DNA of 64,000 nucleotides, taken from contig NC_087246.1 in assembly GCF_037042905.1 (NCBI RefSeq), forward strand, positions 33,660,001 through 33,724,000, given 5' to 3'. The translations under genes and the position numbers were made by a program. The DNA comes from Lytechinus pictus (taxonomy: Eukaryota; Echinodermata; Echinoidea; Temnopleuroida; Toxopneustidae). Shown piece by piece: positions 13,215 to 24,502 of the stretch. Positions within the stretch are counted from its first letter, which is position 1. Every line of letters begins with the position of its first letter. The notes under the pieces were generated by a model. The model did no database searches. It had not been told where the DNA came from and saw nothing but the letters and a program-made list of their open reading frames with translations.

Positions 13215-13462
13215 TTCTGGGCAGGGGTGGCTCCAGGGTATTTTGATAGGGTAGGGGAGACGACCTAGGCCCCCTAATATTTTTTCCTATTGAATAAAAT
13301 GGGTAATATAGTTACACTACCTATACCTCTCTTTTTGATACCCTTCTTTCATGTCTTTTCTCTCTTCTCTTTTCCCTTTTCTCTCTTTTTTTCTTCCTTA
13401 ATTTCTTGAAAAATCATAAGGGCGACCACCCCCTAGCCCCTGTGGCGCTGCCTCCAGAAAAT
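13215..13462. mobile_element. Probable short TIR repeat
   Basis: The left end, GGGGTGGCTCCAGG, and the right end, TGTGGCGCTGCCTCCAG, are imperfect inverted counterparts, with GGTAGGGG and CCCCCTAGCCCC inside. It is probably a diverged cousin of the GGCGGATCCAGG element at 26,131. The boundaries are approximate. Confidence 0.35.
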
Positions 13463-13921
13463 CGAAAATAAAAAGACTTTTCGCTGAGATTTTGATATGG
13501 GGGTGGGTGCTAGAGGAATGAAGATAGACCTATGAGGGCAAAAGGAAAATCACCTTCATTATTAATGACTCACTCTGACTCTCTCCCTTTTGGCATGTCT
13601 ATCTTGTCATGTTATTTTCAGTGTTAGTCATGACAGGGGTACTCACTCCCTGGGACTACGGTGTCGGCCTTCATAATGGGACTGGCCATCTTCCAGGTTC
13701 TAATGCCAACAAGCAGGCGCTCGTCCTTTCACTAGAAATATCCTTTACGTAAAACTATCATTAAAGGGACGTGTGTTTTAATTACATTCATAAAATGACA
13801 TGGAATCTGACAACTTTTAGGAATTCATATTTTGTATTTTGTCCAACTGTCCGAAAAGTGGATTTTACGACAATAAATGGTGTATCTTTAATCCAACTAA
13901 TCTTTTACCAGTTTGCGATGT

Positions 13922-14071
13922 GGGATCCAGGATTTCATTTAACGGGGGAGGGGGCACAGAAAAAGATCCAATTTGTTTTGGCAATATTTGTGAGCAGTAA
14001 ACGCAGGGTGATATCGCTTCCCGGAAGGGGACGTGATTATTATAACTGTCTTGCCCCCCATACCTGGATCT
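13922..14071. mobile_element. Probable short TIR repeat (GATCCAGG ends)
   Basis: GGGATCCAGGATTTC near the start pairs imperfectly with ATACCTGGATC near the end. The interior has GGGGGAGGGGGCACAG and a later C run, as in other GATCCAGG elements. It is non-coding. Confidence 0.35.
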
Positions 14072-15340
14072 GTGCCTGGATATTATATTACTAAATACTC
14101 AGATACCACTTGATATATTTTCACACTTCTTTATAGCTATGCCTCGTAAGGAATGGGGAGGACAGCAGACTCTGAGATACTGTTTGTACCTGGAACAATA
14201 ATAATTTTACATCAGCAAGAATCAATATTCTATATATTACCAATAGGAAACTCAGTTAAACCAAAATATCTATCCCTGGCCTTTTTCTATCAACATTTAT
14301 CAGGTCCGAAGCTTCTATATACTGGCACTTCAAAAATGTATTGTGATACCTCAGTGATAAGCTACATTGAAATGAGGAAATGAGGATTAAATTTTAATGA
14401 TATTTGGCAAGGTTTATCATGTTCTGTTTGCACTTGAAATTACAATACGTGTGTTCAAAACTCTCTGTTGCAATTAGGATTTGAACCCCCCCCCCAAAAA
14501 AAAAAAAAAAAAAATTATAATAATAATAAAAAAAAAAAAAAAAAAATCATAAATAAATAAATAAAGTATCTTCTAGCATTCCTAATAACTGTGGTATTTT
14601 GAAAAGAAAGATGCAAATTTACTTCCCTGCAAGCACTGTCTGTTTTCCCTTGTTATTGGGCTACATTTTCATAATTCTGTCTTAGAGGTAGTCACATAGC
14701 CAGGGTATTCAGTAACTCTTCCCCTGGGCTCTGGGTGCCAGGCGGTATGACGCAATATGTCAGTGATAAGCTACTGAAATCCCTGCATCTGATTGGTTGA
14801 GAGCAAATTTGTCAGTTTGTCTGGGGGAATGAACAACAAAATGCTTCATAAAATTGTGCCGAGAACAAAGCACTCACAAAACTTCATGTTTTTAATCTAA
14901 AGATGGCGCTCTTTCAACATACTTTCATAAAACCAGAGATGCAGTCTGATATGCTAAGGTGATTTTTTTTCAAAGTGTATCACTATCACGCAACAAGCTT
15001 TTATATTCATAATATTCATAATACACCTTAAAAGAAAAAAAAACATTGATTCATTCCTCCCATGAACAGATGAGCAGAGGAACATTTTCAACTGTTCTTT
15101 CCAGTACGAAAAAAATTCTTGCCAAATGACCCCATCTTTTCATTCAATACTGGAGAGCAATCACAATGTCAAAGTTGAAGTTTCAATAATTTCATATGAA
15201 AAGATAATTATGAAAACCTTTCCTTGCAAGTATACGTTAACATTAACTCAAAATCATACACTTTGTTGATAAGATCATAAAACTAGGCAAGACTTCCATA
15301 TGTCCCCTCTATGAGGCGCCGAATGTACCAATATTATATA

Positions 15341-16135
15341 GAACAATTATTTGTTATATAATCATTATTTATTAAATAATAACTATTATTTATATATAAT
15401 TTACATTTTATTTGTAAATAACTACTATTATATAAAATATCATTTCTAATTATTTATATATAATTCCAAGTAATACTTCATTATTTGTAAATAATAATAA
15501 TTCGACATTCCATTATTTATAAATAATGATTATTTGTTTTTCATTATTTATAAATAATGATTATTTGTTTTTCATTATTTATAAATAATGATTATTTGTT
15601 TTTCATTATTTACAAATAATGATTATTTGTTTTTCATTATTTATAAATAATGATTATTTGTTTTTCATTATTTACAAATAATGATTATTTGTTTTTCATT
15701 ATTTATAAATAATGATTATTTGTTTTTCATTATTTATAAATAATTTGTTGAGTTTTCCATTATTTATAAATAATGATTATTTGTTAAATAATGAAAACGT
15801 CTACTTCATTATTTATAAATAATTTTTTCGAGTGCACCATTATTCTCATTATTTATAAATAATCATTATTTAATGTTCGAGTTTTCCATTATTTATAAAT
15901 AAAGATTATTTGTTAAATAATGAAATATCTACTTCATTATTTATAAATAATAATTTTGTTTCAATATCCAATTATTTATAAATAATCATTATTTATAAAC
16001 AATTTTTACAGTTTGCCATTATATACAAATAATCATTATTTATATACAAATAACCATTATTTATTAAATAATGCCATTATTTATTAAATAATGCCATTAT
16101 TTATTAAATAATGCCATTATTTATTAAATAATGGA
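15341..16135. repeat. Left-arm tandem array of palindromic AT units
   Basis: Built from ATTATTTATAAATAAT, itself a perfect 16-bp palindrome. About seven 31-bp units of this word plus GATTATTTGTTTTTC lie at roughly 15,510-15,730. The array continues with irregular units and ends in four 20-bp ATTATTTATTAAATAATGCC-type units. Confidence 0.85.
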
Positions 16136-18361
16136 AAACTCGCTATAACATGCAAATGTGGGACCGCCCATGATATGAATATTCATGATGCGATTTCCTT
16201 TTTCGTGATTTTTCTTCACAAATTTTTGTCCATTTCCTCTTCATAATGACATTTCTTGAAGCAATTTTCTAGGGATATGGTCTGATTGTAATATTCTTCA
16301 TTTTCTATATAACTTCGTCTTCGTAGAAATATCAAAAAGTGTAATTTTATACGATTTTTCCTACAGTTCACAATCCCCATAGGCGCGCGTGTACGGTAGG
16401 GACAACCGGTGAATCGACGGAGTGCTCTTCATCGAAATACTACGTTGGTTGGTCCCCGGAAGTGGCGGGCGGAATTTAGCCCGAATCCTCGATGGAAGTC
16501 GATCAAGTGCATATGAGCTGAGAGAGTGAAATATCAGTGTACTTGTACAGGCCCTTCTACTTTTTATAAATATTTCTTGTTGCTTTTTTTGTTAAGTTAA
16601 TTTTTCCTGGTGTAGAAATAAGTTTCAGTTCTAATAATGCACTTCAAATACATTTTGGAGTGTCTGTTTGGGGCGATTTCACCCTGGCCCCAAAATGCTC
16701 GCAACGACAATACGGGGGCATGATGACCCCTAATTTTTTAAAAACTTATTTTTCTATTGAAAATTATCACAAAATTCACCAAAAGTGTGCACGAAAGCCT
16801 TCGTATTTCACTTTTAAAACTCCAAAAAGTGCCCAAATGACAAGCTTGGTCGCTTCGCTGTGTCGCTTTCAACTTGAGAACGTTTACGCGTCTGCTTCCC
16901 CCCCCCCCCCCCCCCTCCTCCGAAAGAAATTCTGTATACGGCCATGCTCTAAAGAGCCTGGCACATTGATTTATGTATACTTTCATTTTCATTATTTTTA
17001 TCTCATTATCAACATGGCCTTACGCAGAATTTTTTCCAGGACGCGCGTAAACTTTCTCATAAAAATCTTGAGAAAGCGAAGCGACCAAGCTTGTCATTTG
17101 AGCTTGGTCGCGTCGCTGTCTCGCTTTCAAGATTTTATTGAGAAACTTTACGCGCGTCCTAGCTGCCCCCCCCCCCCCCCCCCGGTAAAAATTCTGTGTA
17201 AGGCCATGATGATAATGTGATAAAAATAATGAAAATGAAAAGTACATATAAATCAATGTGCCATATGCTCTTTTGAGCATGGCTGTTCACATAATTTCTT
17301 TCGGGGGGTGGGGGCAGACGCGTGTAAACGTTCTCAAGTTGAAAGCGAGACAGCGAAGCGACAAAGCTTGTCATTTGGGCTTGGTCCCGTGGCTGTCTCG
17401 CTTTCAAGATTTTTTTGAGAAAGTTTACGCGCGTCATGCTCCGGCCCCGGCCCCCCTGGAAAAAATTCTGCGTAAGGCCATGTTGATAATGAGATAAAAA
17501 TAATGAAAATGAAAGTATACATAAATCAATGTGCCAGGCTCTTTAGAGCATGGCCGTATACAGAATTTCTTTCGGAGGAGGGGGGGGGGGGGAGCAGACG
17601 CGTAAACGTTCTCAAGTTGAAAGCGACACAGCGAAGCGACCAAGCTTGTCATTTGGGCACTTTTCGGAGTTTTAAAAGTGAAATACGAAGGCTTTCGTGC
17701 ACACTTTTGGTGAATTTTGTGATAATTTTCAATAGAAAAATAAGTTTTTAAAAATTTAGGGGTCATCATGCCCCCGTATTGTCGTTACGAGCATTTTGGG
17801 GCCGGGGTGAAATCGCCCCAAACGCCTCAAACAGACACTCCAAAATGTATTTGAAGTGCATTATTAGAACTGAAACTTATCTCTACACCAGGAAAAATTA
17901 ACTTAACAAAAAAAGCAACAAGAAATATTTATAAAAAGTAGAAGGGCCTGTACAAGTACACTGGTATTTCACTCTCTCAGCTCATATGCACTTGATCGAC
18001 TTCCATCGAGGATTCGGGCTAAATTCCGCCCGCCACTTCCGGGGACCAACCAACGTAGTATTTCGATGAAGAGCACTCCGTCGATTCGCCGGTTGTCCCT
18101 ACCGTACACGCGCGCCTATGGGGATTGTGAACTGTAGGAAAAATCGTATAAAATTACACTTTTTGATATTTCTACGAAGACGAAGTTATATAGAAAATGA
18201 AGAATATTACAATCAGACCATATCCCTAGAAAATTGCTTCAAGAAATGTCATTATGAAGAGGAAATGGACAAAAATTTGTGAAGAAAAATCACGAAAAAG
18301 GAAATCGCATCATGAATATTCATATCATGGGCGGTCCCACATTTGCATGTTATAGCGAGTT

Positions 18362-19050
18362 TTCCATTATTTAATAAATAATGGCATTATTTAATAAATA
18401 ATGGCATTATTTAATAAATAATGGTTATTTGTATATAAATAATGATTATTTGTATATAATGGCAAACTGTAAAAATTGTTTATAAATAATGATTATTTAT
18501 AAATAATGGGATATTGAAACAAAATTATTATTTATAAATAATGAAGTAGATATTTCATTATTTAACAAATAATCTTTATTTATAAATAATGGAAAACTCG
18601 AACATTAAATAATGATTATTTATAAATAATGAGAATAATGGTGCACTCGAAAAAATTATTTATAAATAATGAAGTAGACTTTTTCATTATTTAACAAATA
18701 ATCATTATTTATAAATAATGAAAAACAAATAATCATTATTTATAAATAATGAAAAACAAATAATCATTATTTATAAATAATGAAAAACAAATAATCATTA
18801 TTTATAAATAATGAAAAACAAATAATCATTATTTATAAATAATGAAAAACAAATAATCATTATTTATAAATAATGGAATGTCGAACTATTATTATTTACA
18901 AATAATGAAGTATTACTTGGAATTATATATAAATAATTAGAAATGATATTTTATATAATAGTAGTTATTTACAAATAAAATGTAAATTATATATAAATAA
19001 TAGTTATTATTTAATAAATAATGATTATATAACAAATAATTGTTCTATAT
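18362..19050. repeat. Right-arm tandem array of palindromic AT units
   Basis: Inverted counterpart of the left array, with fewer copies of the 31-bp unit. The pairing centre shifts by about 56 bp between the outer and inner parts of the palindrome, matching a right array roughly 110 bp shorter. This is consistent with independent repeat-number change after the arms formed. Confidence 0.85.
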
Positions 19051-19076
19051 AATAATGGTACATTCGGCGCCTCATA

Positions 19077-19491
19077 CCCCTCCACTAAAATTGAATAAAA
19101 AATATGGAGAAGGTTTATCAAGAATTATGTAACATATATCTAAGGGATTCTAAGAAGGAAAAGTTGGATGCATACCAAAATATGGCTTTATTCTGTCAAA
19201 ATTTCGAGTGTATGTAATTCCCAATGGCATCGGTTTATTTAGTCAGAAAAATAAACACCCAGTACTCTTGGAGAGTAGACTAGTCATAATATTGGTTGAT
19301 AACCGTTATGAAACCCATGGCTTTCAACAATTCCTGCTAGCTCAGTGAGTAAGGCGACAGAATGGAGATGCCTCGTTCTGCAGCGAGAGGTTCAAATCCA
19401 AGTTCCAACCGAAAGTAAGAAGAAAAAAAAAAGAAAAAGAGAACAAAAGAAGGGGGTTTTGGAGAAGTATTTTTTTTAATTAGTGGAGGGG
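19077..19491. mobile_element. About 415-bp insertion with CCCCTCCACTA ends inside the palindrome
   Basis: The left end CCCCTCCACTAAAATT and the right end AATTAGTGGAGGGG are inverted repeats. The insertion separates GGCGCCTCATA from GGGGACATATGG, which are adjacent (inverted) in the left arm at 15,296-15,320. That comparison identifies it as an insertion into the right arm. It contains a tRNA-like segment. No target duplication can be fixed because the terminal bases are shared with the flank. Confidence 0.6.
19333..19410 (+). repeat. tRNA-like segment (SINE head or tRNA pseudogene)
   Basis: An A-box-like TAGCTCAGTGAGTAAGGC is followed about 45 bp later by a B-box-like GAGGTTCAAATCC, the spacing of an internal RNA polymerase III promoter. 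The acceptor stem does not close well, so a functional tRNA is unlikely. It lies within the 19,077-19,491 insertion. Confidence 0.5.
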
Positions 19492-19506
19492 ACATATGGA
19501 AGTCTT

Positions 19507-21609
19507 TCCTAAAACTACTAACAAGTATATTATCTGTAATGAAAAATAACGATTGTTTGCATATATACTAGAGGTTCCCAGACGAAACCAACACATCAAA
19601 ACATGACACAGGAAAAACAAGAAAATTTGGTATTATATATTGTTTAATAATAAATTGCACATGGTATGACATCTGAGTTGTCCAATTAAAGGTTTCTCTG
19701 TTAAACTTTGTCAAAATCTGCAGTTTGAATGATCCTGCAAATACAGCCCCAGACCCATTAAGTTACAAAATTATAAAATTACATACAATTAAAAAAATGC
19801 TTATTTGGCATGAACTTGAGTAGGAAAGAAGACACACGCACACAGAAAAACAATCCCAGCAAACAATCAATTGTTCATTTTCAAAGAAAAAAAGATAAGA
19901 GTTTCTTTCAAATGTGAACATTCTGAATGAACTGATTAAATTATTATTATTATTATCATTATTTTATTCGGCAATTAAAGATACATAAATTATAGTACAA
20001 TACGAATCACACAAAAAAAAAAAATGGGGAATGAACTGATTAAATTGGGGAAAACAAACCTAAGCTCCGCTATTCAAATGACAAACAACAATGTAAGCAA
20101 CAAATCATTGCATTGTCTACATGTATTGTACAACTATTAACATAAAATTACATTTAAAACAATAATAATAGGAAGAAAGACAAATTGTCATGGCATTACC
20201 AAATCATCAAATACTCTAATATCACAAATGTAAGTACATTAACCTAAAATATTACTAGTAAAAGTCAAAACATATACATAGTGAAATGAAAATATCAGTG
20301 ATAATATAAACAAGTACCATAAGCAGAAAACTGCAAAAATCTCCATACTTTTCTGACAAACCTGCATTTTCAATACTGAAGTAATATAAATGTAAGTACT
20401 CATTTATACCATGGATAATATTAAGTAGTTGTCATATCACTAAATTATGTTTGCTGTTCTGTCCATTTGTTCAATTATAACTATTATCACACACAATTGT
20501 ATATTCATCAATTACACGTAAGCATCCATGTAAGCCTACCAGTAGCAACACCAAGTCAGTACCTACTCATACTTATGTGAGGATTTAGTCATGTCTTTCC
20601 CTCTCGTTACACCCAGCCATCTGATATGATAGTGTGTGTTTACTCGGCAAAATATGGAGGAATAAAAAACAGAGCAATGCATTTTCAAATGTCCATCAAA
20701 TTACAAAGGATACTGAGAAGTCTGTCAAAAGTATGTGAACCGTAACAGCAAATGTGTCCTAGGTTCAGGGTGAGTGATACATCTGTAATATTTTATCTGC
20801 TCTGAAATAGGTGCTATGGTTCTTCAATTTTTGACAAAGACTTGAATGACGTTCTTAGTTACATGATTGTATCACCCTCTTATCGAGAAAATCTACAGCT
20901 ATGCATCACCGGGCGAAACAAACACTTCTACAAATGATGAATGTGTATCGAGGGGGGGGGGGCAGGGCCCTGAGTACAACTTTTTGGGTGGGGGTGCTGA
21001 TGAAAATTTCACTACAAAATGGAAGTGAAATTCGTCCAGAGAAATTTTAAAAGAAAAGGTTTTCACAACAAAATTTAGATCATTTTTCAAAATACATTTT
21101 TCCATTTTAAAATCTCTTCTTGAATACCTGGGGGTGCTGATTATGGAGAATAATACACGCAGCACCCCCACTTCCCAATTCTGACTTTCAAATTTTGTAT
21201 GACAGCCTATGAGAGAGGCTTGTCTTGACAAGAAATCTCAAGAAATCATTGTGAATTTGTGTTTGTTTTTTTCTGTTTAAATTTGTTCAAAAGCTGGCAT
21301 GCAGACATAATTTAGAGATTGACGAACACTCTTCTTTCTACTGCTCATGGCAAGATATAAATTTTTTTAAAAACAATCTACCACATTTTAGTAAGTATAT
21401 GAAAACGCCTATTTTAAATAGGAAAATTATATTTTCAAAAAAATGAAATACAAATCATAAATAAACAAGTAAACTACACTTTTAATAAATGTTCATCTTA
21501 AAACACAAAGTAAAAACAAAATGCAACACATTAAAGGCACTTGGAATGTTGTAAATGTAATTTTTAAGAAATGTAATGCTTTTAATGCTTAAAGTATACA
21601 TGTACTATA
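19507..21609. other. No gene seen
   Basis: AT-rich DNA with AAT/ATT triplets near 19,940 and a G-run repeat fragment at 20,950-21,170 in which GGGGGTGCTGAT occurs twice. No splice-coherent coding signal was found. Confidence 0.5.
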
Positions 21610-22146
21610 CAGTGCTTCCCAGAAAAAAGGAAACCGGGATTTCCATGTCTTTTTAATTCAAAAGCAAATGAATAATGATATTTCATTTACATAATCATAT
21701 AATTCAATTATTCCTCTTTATTTCGATACCTAATATGAGACGAACACTTCACGTATTAATGAGCAAGACGATTTTGAAATTTTAATGTCAAAACCAGGTT
21801 GCGCAGAAAAATTGGACAAGATTGGTTCGTGATATACGATGACCGTGCATTTTCGACGATTGGCTCATTAGCATTTCTTTTGTATTCTTTGTTAAGCTTC
21901 TCTCACTGATCCCTGAAATTAGAGTGGATTCAGATTCACACGTACGTTTCTGCGCAAATCGTTTCTGATATGCCTCAATATTTATTGTTTGTAATCTGCC
22001 ATGCGTGAACGATTTGATAAGCTGTTGGTTTCAAATGAGAGATGAGATTCCACTCTTACCATGAGTATCAGATTTATAGTAAAACCATATTTAATAATTG
22101 TGAAATCTATCTCTGAAAATGGGTTTCTGTTTTGTGGGATGCACTG
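21610..22146. mobile_element. MITE, CAGTGCTTCCCAGAAAA family, copy 1
   Basis: Begins CAGTGCTTCCCAGAAAAAAG and ends with the complement (TTTTGTGGGATGCACTG), with TA immediately outside each end. It is 537 bp and non-coding. A second copy lies in the opposite orientation at 29,675-30,209, sharing interior blocks such as GAACGATTTG and CTCACTGATCCCTGAAAT. The TA duplication and CAGTGC ends suggest Tc1/mariner transposition. Confidence 0.8.
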
Positions 22147-22383
22147 TATATAATAAATCCAACTAGCAGAGTACATACCTGTTTGTTAAACAGATCAAAG
22201 AAATATTCTAATACTGCAGTACACCTAAATGAGAATGCTTTGTCTCCTATATTTTTGGTTTACCTCTAACACTATCCTTTTAAAAACCTAATGTCTATAA
22301 CATGCACTATGGATACCAAGTAAATACAGTTATAAGAATTAATTTTGCCATTCCAAAATATGTAAAATTAAACAAGGTGGTTC

Positions 22384-22670
22384 CTTCAGGACGGTTGTCC
22401 TGTGGCTGCCTTGTACGAATATCTCCAGTTGAGACCTCGAGTGGGAGGTCTGCTTTTATGTCACGCCGACGGGTCCCCGTTGACAAGATACCAATTTCAA
22501 GCAATGCTGGCCAAGGCTTTGGCTTCATTAGGTGTTGATTCAGTAAATATTATACACATTCGTTTAGGATAGGAGCGGCCACAACTGCGGCCTTACGCGG
22601 GTTTTCAGCTGATGAAATCAAAGAGATGGGGAGATGGCGCAGTGAGGCTTATAGGTTTTATGTTCGTTGA
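22384..22670 (+). pseudogene. Tyrosine recombinase C-terminus (DIRS/Ngaro-like retrotransposon), frameshifted
   Basis: The translation reads DGCPVAALYEYLQLRP, continues through a conserved-looking segment to NIIH, then breaks. After a frame change it resumes RIGAATTAALRGFSADEI, then KEMGRWRSEAYRFYVR and a stop. This is the HxxR ... GxW ... Y signature of tyrosine recombinases as found in DIRS/Ngaro elements. The frame break lies exactly between the catalytic His and Arg (eight bases where six are expected), so the enzyme is dead. The N-terminal part is not recognisable. It lies just upstream of an SGNH hydrolase remnant in the same orientation. Confidence 0.75.
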
Positions 22671-23107
22671 AATGACTGGCAAGGCCTTTTCTATAGCATA
22701 ATTATCGAACGTTTTCTAGGGTTACTGTGATTTTGAAGAGTTTACTGGTGGACATGGCTGATAAGGTCTGGTTCATAGCGTGTAACATATGTCAAAATAT
22801 ATGGTTTTTGTATTTTGTAGTGTTTATATTAGTTTTGAAAGTTTAGGGAGAATTTGTTTTTCTTTGAGTGTTTAAATTATATCAGTTACACAAACACGAT
22901 ATTCATTTCCATGTATAGAAAAAATAAGTGCTGAAGTTAATATTTATAGTTGCATGTGAAGCCGATGTGATTTGTGTGTTTAAAGAAAAAAAAGAAAAAG
23001 ATGTTCAGTGAGAGAAAGTGCATTTTTATGCATTGTTATTTAGGTAAATTTGACAAAGGGCACAATACTCGGAAGAATTTTGTTTTCCTGTCTTCTCTTT
23101 CATACGT

Positions 23108-23677
23108 ACCCAGGCTCGCCGTGTTTGGGTTTGCCGGGATAGTTTCGTCAGGCGAGCTGGTGAACAGGCTTTTTCCCAGGGCTGTCGGGATCTCGGAATC
23201 ACGGGGATTGAGGTTACGTGGTTCCGACGGGGAGGAGCGTTGCTGCGCAACTTCCCACAACAGTTACAGAGCTTATTGAGGTCGCGACCTTCTCCGGGAA
23301 TGCTTATCATCCACGCTAACTGCAAGGACTTGGGGCGGTATGCTGCTAAGGACTGTCGGCAAGCAGTGGATGAGGCACTCACTACAGCGAGATCGTTGTT
23401 GCCTGCGTGTTATATATCGTTCTCAAACATAGTGCCTCGCCTATTCTACTATAGTCAGGAAACATTACATCCCAAGTTGCAATTAACAATGTGCGGAAAG
23501 ACGTCAACAAATACGATAAACGAAAGGTCCTGCGGATGGCGAACGCGTCCTGTATAGGTCACCACTTTAATGTGCAAGAACATCTGTACTTCAGCAGAGA
23601 TGGAGTGCATCTCTCGGACGGAGGGATCGACCTATTCATGGAAAACTTGGAGTCCGTGTGGAACATTTTTAAGCGTC
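23108..23677 (+). pseudogene. SGNH/GDSL-type hydrolase of a Ngaro-like retrotransposon, degenerate
   Basis: One frame (about 23,108-23,463) gives RRVWVCRDSFVRRAGEQ, matching SGNH block I (GDS with Gly changed to Arg but Ser kept). It then gives MLIIHANCKDLGRYAAKD, where the family's GGND block III reads NCKD and so lacks its Asn. After a stop or frame change near 23,463-23,490, a second frame carries YFSRDGVHLSDGGIDLF, the block V Asp-x-x-His segment. Ngaro-like elements are known to encode such hydrolases, and the tyrosine recombinase remnant 440 bp upstream supports this. It is inactive by frameshift and by loss of block III. Confidence 0.65.
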
Positions 23678-23719
23678 AGCCTGCACGCAAACGCCGATAC
23701 TTGGCGCATATGTCTACCA

Positions 23720-23938
23720 TGAATTTGCCTAATGATGTTTCGACTACTCTCCCGCCAGAGCCATGTGCCTCCAGGTGGGGGACCTGGTTCAATGCATTGC
23801 AATATCACCGCAAGCATCTTGAGGTGTACGAGTCATTTTTTTGCAGCAGAAGAAAGCACAGCAGCTAACATTGACAGAGTACGCCATGCCCTAGCACAGA
23901 GCAAAGAATCGCTGCTGCTGAAGATGAACTTCATTTAA
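23720..23938 (+). pseudogene. hAT-like transposase fragment
   Basis: The translation contains CASRWGTWFNALQYHRKH and EVYESFF, then after a one-base shift in a T run AAEESTAANIDRVRHALAQ and a stop. The RWGTWxxAxxYH pattern followed by an acidic stretch resembles the central region of domesticated and mobile hAT transposases. The catalytic parts are absent. It directly abuts the SGNH remnant, so two transposon types are juxtaposed. Confidence 0.45.
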
Positions 23939-24388
23939 CTTCAGTGTTACTGGGCATCAGCCTGCCAGAGCCTTTCGCGATAAACTGTGTTTGTCACTCG
24001 ATTAAGTGTTTATCGGTATCTTATCTGGATTACACACATACAACTCTTATTCTCAGTCATCGACATAGTGGATTATGGTGTCATTTATAAAAAAATAAAA
24101 AAAATAAAAAAACAGATTGTAGCAAAGACTTATACATGTAAGTACCATTATATACACACATAGTATCATCCATGATATCAATAAAAGGGACTATAATAAA
24201 TTACGTCAGGAAAAATATGATACAAAAATAAAATATTACTTGATACATGGGCAGTCTTTATCTTCTATGTTGTAGATCACAAATCACTTGCACATTATCA
24301 GTTGAGTTGATCACCTCTTTTTTCCCCCCCTGCCAGTTTCTAATACAGGAAGTACTTGGAAGGAATGACCTTTGAACTTTGACCTGTA

Positions 24389-24502
24389 TCAAGATTGCTC
24401 CTTCTCCTCCCTGTAAGCATCAGCATAGTCAGTCCTGGTGGTGCCCCATTCTAATAGAAGCCTGTCTGGGTTGTTGTCGTCCCACTGGCCTGGTAGCTTT
24501 AC
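24389..24502 (-). CDS. TLDc gene, exon 10 (last)
   Basis: 114 bp, from ttcccag to the TGA stop. Encodes VKLPGQWDDNNPDRLLLEWG through YREEKEQS. The tail pattern DxxPDxxLLE is shared with MEAK7 proteins from memory. No canonical AATAAA is evident within 300 bp downstream; a GATAAA-type variant occurs near 24,255. Confidence 0.85.
   Translation of the reverse strand, partial: VKLPGQWDDNNPDRLLLEWGTTRTDYADAYREEKEQS

Larger units (their letters stand above)
12128..15288. other. No gene seen; scattered repeat fragments
   Basis: Contains C/G runs (12,340; 13,022; 14,487), pyrimidine-rich DNA at 13,330-13,400 and poly-A/AAT runs at 14,497-14,565. The minus-strand ORFs near 12,700-13,070 are purine/pyrimidine-skewed and show no domain. 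Confidence 0.5.
15289..19506. repeat. Giant nested palindrome, about 4.2 kb
   Basis: The outermost matching words are AAGACTTCCATATG (15,289) and CATATGGAAGTCTT (19,493). ATGAGGCGCCGAATGTACC (15,311) pairs with its complement at 19,057-19,075. From about 16,141 inward the arms pair around a centre near 17,249 and are nearly identical. The arms contain AT-rich arrays, then about 500 bp of unique-looking DNA, then a core with three copies of a roughly 130-bp unit flanked by smaller inverted repeats (for example 17,041-17,160, a palindrome around TGTCATTTG). Differences between arms (array length; an extra GAGGCGTTTG near 17,820) show they have diverged. The ORFs here are the same sequence read from either arm and look non-coding. 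If transcribed it would fold into a very long hairpin RNA. Confidence 0.85.

Noticed and set aside
15510..15740. Regular 31-bp repeats suggesting a CRISPR array
   Set aside because: There are no unique spacers, the units are directly tandem and AT-only, and the DNA is eukaryotic. They form the arm of the large palindrome.
16660..17769. 186-aa plus-strand and 111-aa minus-strand ORFs with shared protein text
   Set aside because: The shared text arises because the ORFs lie on opposite arms of the palindrome. Composition is driven by C/G runs and no domain is visible.
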